DNA from: Chinchilla lanigera
Taxonomy: Eukaryota; Chordata; Mammalia; Rodentia; Chinchillidae
NCBI RefSeq assembly: GCF_000276665.1
Contig: NW_004955447.1
Coordinates: 15,716,210-15,780,209 of the forward strand
DNA: 64,000 nucleotides
Reading direction: 5' to 3'
Below, one piece after another: positions 57,660 to 64,000 of the stretch. The first letter of the stretch is position 1. Every line of letters begins with the position of its first letter. Made by a program: the position numbers and the translations under genes. Under the pieces are notes generated by a model. The model made no database searches. It saw nothing but the letters and a program-made list of their open reading frames with translations, and had not been told where the DNA came from.

Positions 57660-57762
57660 TTATCTGCCTATGTATCTATCTATCATCTATCTTTTGCTCT
57701 TCTTTCTTTGTTTCTTTCTTCCTTTCTTTCCTCTCTCTTTCTCTCTCTCCTCCCCTTTCATA
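57660..57762. repeat. pyrimidine-rich simple repeat
   Basis: TATC units followed by CTTT/CTCT units over about 100 bp, strongly strand-asymmetric. Confidence 0.9.
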
Positions 57763-58039
57763 GTTTCTTAGGAAAAAATTAACCAGCTTTTCATTTCCTT
57801 TATTGAGGTACAATGTAATGTTTGAAAATACACTAAGTTCTTCAAGTAGCACAAAAGAGAGACGATTTTATTTTTTTCTGGTTCTGTGCCAGTGTGATGA
57901 AGGTTGTCTCATGTCACAACACTTGTGGTGGATGATGGTCTCATTGTAGATCTCCAGCTGGAATAGCAAATGCTAAAAATGGAATCCATGCCTCCAGCTT
58001 GCCACTGATCCACAGAACTGAAGCATTTCATAGTGAGAA

Positions 58040-58165
58040 GACCTCGCAATCCTCTCCGTTATTTTCCTAATGAAGAAACAGAATCAGGAGGATATTAGTG
58101 GCAGAACTGGTGTTAAAATGAAAGTTTCTCACTCCCAGGCCAATGTGCTTTCCACTAAATCATGA
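58040..58165 (-). repeat. MIR-like fragment, antisense
   Basis: 'ttcctaatgaagaaacagaa' 'tcaggagg' and 'ggcagaactggtgttaaaat' plus 'caatgtgctttccactaaat' resemble reversed MIR 5' half. Confidence 0.55.
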
Positions 58166-58169
58166 TCTG

Positions 58170-59044
58170 GGGTTGTGTCACTTATGACACACAAATGCTT
58201 CCTGTAGGGTGTAATCAGGCAGATGGGCAGAGTGTGGACTTGTTCCTGTCTCTGAAGACCCTCACATTTGTGTATCTTTATCTATTAAAAAAAGCCAGGT
58301 TTTGGACAACCAAAACATTGAGTAGATGTTTTACCTGTCAACCTTAAGGTTTGGTTATTACACCTTTCTTAACAAGAAGCAGAAAAGAAAATGGTGGAGG
58401 TCCAATTTAATTCCCAAGAGTTAGATTAGACTGTGTAAATCAGCTAGCTGGTAAATTAGCTAGTTATGTAAATCGGCGAGTTGGGGCTCCCTCCACTCTT
58501 CTAATTCTAAGGTCTCTATCCTGTAAATCAGAAAAGCAGCTTGCCCGTGCGCTTGGGCGATGGTGTCATCAGACAGCAGCGGGAGTGAAATGAGTCATGT
58601 GCAGAGGACAGAGGAAGACCGATGCGCTGCAGTGATGGCCTGGGCCATCGAGCCGGGCAGGATGTCGCTGTCCGCTGAGCTCATGTGTAGGTGACTTCCC
58701 CCTGACAGAAAAAAGATCAAGGGTCAGGAAACATGTGGACCCTGAGGAGGGCAGAGAAAGTAAAATCTAAACCACTTTTCCTGATTTTATTCAGGCCAAA
58801 CGGAAGGCAAAGGGCTGTGTCAACCAGCTTTCCCTGAGCTGATGTGTCCGAGACCCTTTACAGCCTCTCCCACTGATCTCCAGAGCCCAGACCAAGTTCC
58901 TGCATCCAGCTGCCAGGCTCAGGGCCCTTCAGCATGGAGAAGAAAGCCGTGTGGAAGTCTAGGGCTCCCAGGTCTTGCTTGAGGCGAGCAGCTGGCACAC
59001 AGCACCATAGCAACATTTTCCCACTTTGTAAACCTTTAGCTTCG
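58170..59044. other. unannotated unique sequence
   Basis: No repeat recognised. 58430-58480 contains near-repeated 'taaatcagctagctgg' / 'taaattagctag' units. ORFs of about 60 codons only. Confidence 0.4.
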
Positions 59045-59059
59045 CACAATTTTTTTTTT

Positions 59060-59143
59060 TTTTTTTGGGTACCAGGAGTTGAACTCAGGACCTTGCACTT
59101 GCCAGGCAGGCGCTTATGCCACTGAGCTATATCCCCAGCTCAC
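59060..59143 (-). repeat. ID-type SINE, antisense
   Basis: T-run, 'ggtaccaggagttgaactca' and a reversed ID body ending 'ctatatccccagctc'. Duplication 'cacaattttttttt' on both sides, with an exact edge masked by the T-runs. Shares the 'cttatgcc' variant with the copy at 6416-6511. Confidence 0.93.
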
Positions 59144-59539
59144 CCACAATTTTTTTTTAACAGTTTCATAAGTTCTGTGATTGTTTCAGTTTTTAAAATC
59201 AAGATTATGAGGCACTGAACTATTTCTTAGCACCAAAAAGTAAAAATATTCATCCATCTACTGCTTGAGGAAAATGTGGTTTTCTATGAGGCCTTGACCA
59301 ATAAGATTAAACAAAAATAATCTATGCATAATGACCATTCTTCATGCCCAAGGTTGATTTTTTTATGACCTGGTATCAATAGCCGGTCTCACTTTGAATT
59401 CTTCGGATTTGATGGTAAAGCAGAGTTTCTGACAAAAATGTACATAACACATACATACATGTATATTAATTAAACTAATTAAAAAATATAACTGTAATAT
59501 ATATTTAAAAATAGATGCCAGCACAGAAAACAATAAAAA

Positions 59540-59830
59540 ATAAGCCAATTGCCAATCCTATAAATATCAGCATTGTGAACAATTTCTCAAATTGCCTCTT
59601 CAAATTGGTTTGTGCCCGAAGTATATGTAGTAGATGCCCTCTTGTGTTTTAACTAAGTGGGATCATATAAAAGATTATTTATGATCAATGTACTTTTCCC
59701 TAATAGCAATGTATTTAACTCCTCTCTGTTGGTAGGTATTAAGATGGCTTTTACTTTCTAATGATCTAATTTTGCATGAATATCCTCGTACAGGCAACTT
59801 GGTAAACTTGTGCATGTATATTTTCAAATC
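59540..59830 (-). mobile_element. antisense L1ME-like fragment
   Basis: 'tcagcattgtgaacaatttc', 'aactaagtgggatcatat', 'atcaatgtacttttccctaa' 'tagcaatg' and 'gaatatcctcgtacagg' follow the reversed old-L1 order. Confidence 0.65.
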
Positions 59831-60119
59831 CTTACATTTTGGTGCTTGTTACTCAACTATAGTAAAAATTTTGAAAACTGGAAACAACCTGAATACAAAG
59901 ATAAAGGAGGCTGAGATATCCTTAGAGTGACCCTTTTCAGTCCTTATCCTTGACTGCAATAGATAATTGAAAACTAACTGTAAGAAAAGAAAGAAACAGA
60001 AAAACAAGATATTTAGGATCTTTAGATATGACTTTTCTATTTAGTTTTTAGCAGAGTTGTGAGTTGGTAATTTTCATCCTGGTAGAACTATTTAAAAGAA
60101 AAAAACCTGAAGAAAATTA

Positions 60120-60787
60120 GATCACTTAAAACAAAAGACGTAATCAAGAAATGAGCAACTGAAATAAACAATCACTTGAAAGAAATGCAAATGGCCAACA
60201 AATATATGAAAAAATGCTCAACATTCCTGGTTATTAGAGAAATAAAATTAAAACAATGCTAAGATTGCATCTTACACCAGAGACAATGGCATCCATCAAG
60301 AAACCAAAAAGTAACAGATGCTGCTGAGGCCTCAGTGAAAAACGCAACCATCCTGCATCGCTGGTGGGAACGTGAACTAGTACAACTAGGAATCAGATGC
60401 ACAAGTGTAGATACTGTATAGCATCTTTGTTTGAATAAGGGAAAGTCCGAACAAGTATCATAGTAAAGGGTGGGTAGAAGGAGACAGATCTCTTGCAAAT
60501 GAAAAGGGATCCAAGAGAATGTGGGAGACACGAAGGGGAAATAAGTCGAATAAGATACGTCAGGTCCAGGAATCTAACAACCTCACTGAATGGAAACACG
60601 ATATGGCATAAACGTGGGGTGATAATATCAACAAGAGCAAAAATGGGGAAAGAGGATTTAGGGGGAGCAGGAGAGAAGGGGAACGGGATTGAAAAAGAAC
60701 CAAGCTGTATTATGCCCATGTACCCACTCCCCAAGATGGCTGCAAACTGCCTGCGCTACAAACATTTCCTAATAGAAAGATAAAAGA
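60120..60787 (+). mobile_element. L1 3' end with A-rich tail
   Basis: 'tgaaagaaatgcaaatgg' 'ccaacaaatatatgaaaa' 'aatgctcaacattcc', 'aagattgcatcttacacc' and 'cgctggtgggaacgtgaac' are the L1 ORF2-distal block in sense. A purine-rich 3' UTR follows and then 'ctaatagaaagataaaag'. All frames are broken. Confidence 0.88.
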
Positions 60788-60789
60788 AA

Positions 60790-61960
60790 CTACTGTAATT
60801 TCATTGATCACAAAATCAACTTTTTTTTTCTTTTTGAGAGCTCAGACCCCGGAGGTCTCTTGCCACCTCCAGCTCTTGGTTATTATTCCTTTAAAGGGGG
60901 CCTATGACGCTTACTCCTTGCTCAGTAAATGTGGCATCTAGGTTTGCATGTTTACTGCATAAACTTATGAGCCACTTCAGGGCAAGTTGTACACCTTCTC
61001 TGCATGCTTTTTATCACCTGTGCAACAATACAGACTACTTTAGAAATGACAAATGAGTTATTAGTCACTTTATGAACAGATTTCCCTAGACTCAAGAGCC
61101 TTACTTTATTTTCTAATTAGCACTGATAAATAAATACGAAAAAATATGTTTTCTCATAGCTCCTTCCTGAGGTAGACCAATGCTTGGCATGCTGAATGAA
61201 TTTCCCAGGCTGTGTTTGCAGGGCCCGGGTGGACCAAACATGCCATGGTGGTGGACAATGACCGTGAACTTTTGTTTTGTTTCCTTTCACAGTTCAGCTG
61301 GCACACAGATATGAACAGATGTTGAGAAGGGCAAGGAGGTACCTGGTGCCAGTGCCTCAGTTCTGGGAAAAGGAAACACTTCACAGAGAATAGGTCCCAC
61401 CTGGAGAGAGTTGCCGTTTGCCAAGCGAAACCAGCTTGGCTAAACATAGCTAAAAAGCCATTCCCTGGGGTATAAGGTAATGTTTGTTTGTACATGGCTC
61501 TGAGTGAGGGTGTGTGTGTCCAGCTATGTGTTCACTTCAGGCACGTTCCATACCAAGGAAGCCTTGGACCTATTCATGAATCTATTTGCTGAAAGAACAA
61601 TTTTTGTTTAATATTTGACTTGTTGAGAAGGGCAGAACTGTTAATAAGTTTTTAACAGGCATAGAAGAAATAATTTTTAATTTCCTTCTGTTTTCAGTGT
61701 TTCCATGGGGATCAAAGGGTTTGGGAGTTTTGAAGAACTACGCAACTCTGCACAATGATAAATATTACATCTTCCTCCTAGCCGAATTCGGTTGTATTTG
61801 AGGGGATTAGTTATTCTCAAGTCCATTAGGAGGAGGGGTGAGGCTGGGCGGGCATCCGAATGGTCTCTCTCTGAGGGACCCCCACCCTTTGTGTGTTGCA
61901 CCATTGTTTGAGGGTACCCAACACATATGGTAGGGAGATAGAACGGGTGTAAGCCAGAAT
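60790..61960. other. unannotated unique sequence
   Basis: Nothing recognised. A minus-strand 113-codon ORF (61154-61495) has no domain. Confidence 0.4.
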
Positions 61961-61972
61961 AAACCCACGGTC

Positions 61973-63735
61973 CTTGATATTAAAATTGTCCATTGAGTAT
62001 GACTACAGAGTGAAAATAAAACCTCAAAAGCTCCGTGCCATTTGTGAAACTGAATGGCCAAATCTTTGTCCCGATGGGCCATCTGAAGGGACACTTGATG
62101 TTAAAATTGCCCATTGAGTTTGGGATACAGTGACAGAGCCCCCTGAATGAGGCCATCCTGAAGAGTTTCCTTATATTGACTCCAGGCTCAACCTGTGTTA
62201 GAGCCTCTCACTGTGGCTCTGCACTTGTGCCCTGCATCTCAAGAAAAAAAAAGAAAAGAAAAAGAGGCCCATTCCTCCTGAGAATTCCACCTTCCCACCC
62301 TCGTCAGCCACTGCAGTTGCTGCCAGCACCTGTAGCTTCACTGCCCTTTTCCAACACATCTACTTCCAACCAACTGAACTGGTTCCGGCTAGCCACTGCC
62401 TGCATTCAGCCACAGAGGCGCCCCCCAGTCACGCCTATCCTGGTTCGATGGCATCATCTAACGCCCACCCGAGACGACTGTCAGCAATTCCCTCTGAGTT
62501 CCACATTTTGACTGAGGAAAACTGGACTGTCAGCCCTGACGAGTGAGTTGCAATGGCCTTTCCAAAGGTCACCTGGCCTAGAAACAGCCCAGTCAGGTGT
62601 GTCTCAAAGACATCAAAGAGGGGGCAAAACGCCCAACAGAATGTCAAAAGTTACTACTGTTGCCCAGAAGCTGATATAAGGACTATGGACACTAAAAAAT
62701 AAATACCCATTCAGATCAAAATATAAGAACTTTCAAAAGCTTCAGTCTGGATCAGACAACAGCCCTTTCATTGGTCAGACTGGGCTCCCTTCTTCAGCAC
62801 CTTCATGGGGGCAGCTAGGACTCTTGCCTCTCACCCCTTCTGCCAGGACAAACCTGCAGTCTGGGAGGACATCTCCTGTGTAAGTCAGTCCCCATACCGC
62901 TTCTGGGAAAAGACCTCTCAAGTTAGAAGTGACCGTCTCCTCTGCACCAAGCCAGTCAGCGTCCCTCTCATTTAACCCTGCGCTTTCAACTCTGTTTCCT
63001 GAGAGGAAGATGATGCCTGCATCCGCCTGAGACATGACCAGGATCCTAAAATTCTGAAAACGCTCCTCCCAGAGATGCGAACTAGACTCGCCTCTGGGCC
63101 TGGCTATCAGCCATGCCACCTCCACTGCGACGCCTACTGCTGTCAGACGTCATGGAAAGCAGACAGGCGTCCAGCCGCACATCAGCCTGGTAGACTGTTA
63201 ATCACCTTGGGCAAGATCTCCGTGCTCTCAGCAATGTGGCCATCACTGCACATTCTGCGGTTCCCGATCCGTGCACCCTTTTTGGACTGTTACTCACTTG
63301 CCACAAAGGTTTGGGAACTCTCCCACTATTTGGGGGGAGGCTCTAGCAACAGCTTTGGCTCGCGGACAGCCTGTTTTTCTGTCCCTTCCAGCTCCATCAT
63401 GGTCCCCTGAAGAAGAAAAAAAATGAGGCTTCAAAACTGTGAAATGTCTATAGACTGTCAAACTGCCAAAGTACACCTCTCCTGCGTGTAAAGCCAGTTC
63501 AAGATCTCCGAGCTGCCGATGCTTCTGTGATTACCCTCCGTATACATTGCTTCAGTGTTCTGGCACCCACAGCCTGCCGGCCCACCTGCCTGGACCTAAA
63601 CAGTGCTTTCTTCTGCCTTCAGTTGGCTCTTGTCAGCCAGCCGCTCTTTACAAAGACCCCAGTTCTGCACTCAAATGTTAATTGACCTGGGCTCAGCCTT
63701 CCAGAAGTTCACTAACTTGTTTACCCTCTTTGGAG
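61973..63735. other. unassigned segment with locally repeated and protein-like stretches
   Basis: A ~30-bp motif occurs twice 121 bp apart (61973 and 62094). From about 62270 to 63420 one plus-strand frame after another reads as protein-like text broken by stops. It includes about 80 codons without a stop that close at the TAA near 62973. It ends abruptly at an L1 ORF2 tail. It may be a degraded retroelement or pseudogene, but I recognise no domain. Confidence 0.4.
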
Positions 63736-63739
63736 TTCA

Positions 63740-64000
63740 GGAACAAAAACCAAATTGCACGTGAAACACTTGAAAGAATCAACAACTGGGATCTCATTCT
63801 ACTGAAAAGCCTCTGCACATCTAAAGAAATCACCAGCAGAGTAAAAAGAAAACCACAAACTTGGAAAAAATTTTTTAGCTGACTGTCCCTCAGACAAAGG
63901 GCGTCTATCTAGAACATATAAAGAATTAAAATATCAGCCCTCCCAAATTCAAAGGCCTAATCCAAAAATGGGCAGCTGAGATGAACACACACTTCTCAGA
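63740..64000 (+). mobile_element. L1 ORF2 C-terminal region, runs off the window
   Basis: One frame reads NWDLILLKSLCTSKE and then KRKPQTWKK, the typical L1 ORF2 C-terminal motif (WD-I-LK-FCT-KE). 'cagacaaagggcgtctatct' and 'ccaaaaatgggcagctgag' follow in the usual order. Stops interrupt it at about 63880. A dead copy continuing past the right edge. Confidence 0.9.

Overview
This window looks like non-coding nuclear DNA from a rodent. No ORF in any frame matches a protein family I recognise; the longest, 205 codons on the minus strand, looks like chance. The sequence is A+T-rich, CpG-poor and packed with retroposon relics. Rodent origin rests on tRNA-Ala-derived ID-type SINEs (12 clear copies, most with intact target-site duplications), short monomeric 7SL-derived B1 elements (3) and one composite B1+ID element. 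The strong ID signal, few B1 copies and no B2 or B4 that I could see argue against mouse, rat or hamster and for a non-murid rodent. I cannot name the species.

Layout. 0-10 kb: old L1 and L2 relics, two MaLR-type LTRs, five ID elements and the B1-ID composite. 10-20 kb: a MIR, L1 3' ends (one holding a large imperfect palindrome), a long GATA-type microsatellite, antisense and sense MaLR LTRs, a MER5A-like DNA transposon relic and a candidate exon at 19.5 kb. 20-24 kb: a long antisense L1 ORF2 relic followed by an antisense MaLR LTR. 24-42 kb: mostly unique sequence with scattered MIR, L2 and ID copies and a recent unidentified retroposon at 35.4 kb with a perfect 12-bp target-site duplication. 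42-49 kb: B1, two L1 3' ends, an antisense LTR candidate beside the first, and a short LTR-internal-LTR retrovirus-like element inside the second. 49-58 kb: MaLR LTRs, L1 relics, a candidate terminal exon at 52.0 kb, a fresh B1 and a retroviral solo-type LTR with duplicated U3 repeats at 54.2 kb. 58-64 kb: MIR, ID, an L1 3' end, a 1.6-kb segment I cannot assign, and an L1 ORF2 tail running off the end.

The window is therefore intronic or intergenic. The candidate exons at 19.5 and 52.0 kb (both plus strand) have good splice context and protein-like translations, so it could lie in a large plus-strand gene. That is inference, and I recognise neither peptide. The most unusual items are the nested retrovirus-like element, the LTR with 54-bp U3 repeats, the unidentified retroposon at 35.4 kb and the unassigned 62.1-63.7 kb segment. 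Repeat family names come from memory of consensus sequences, so subfamily names and outer boundaries are approximate.
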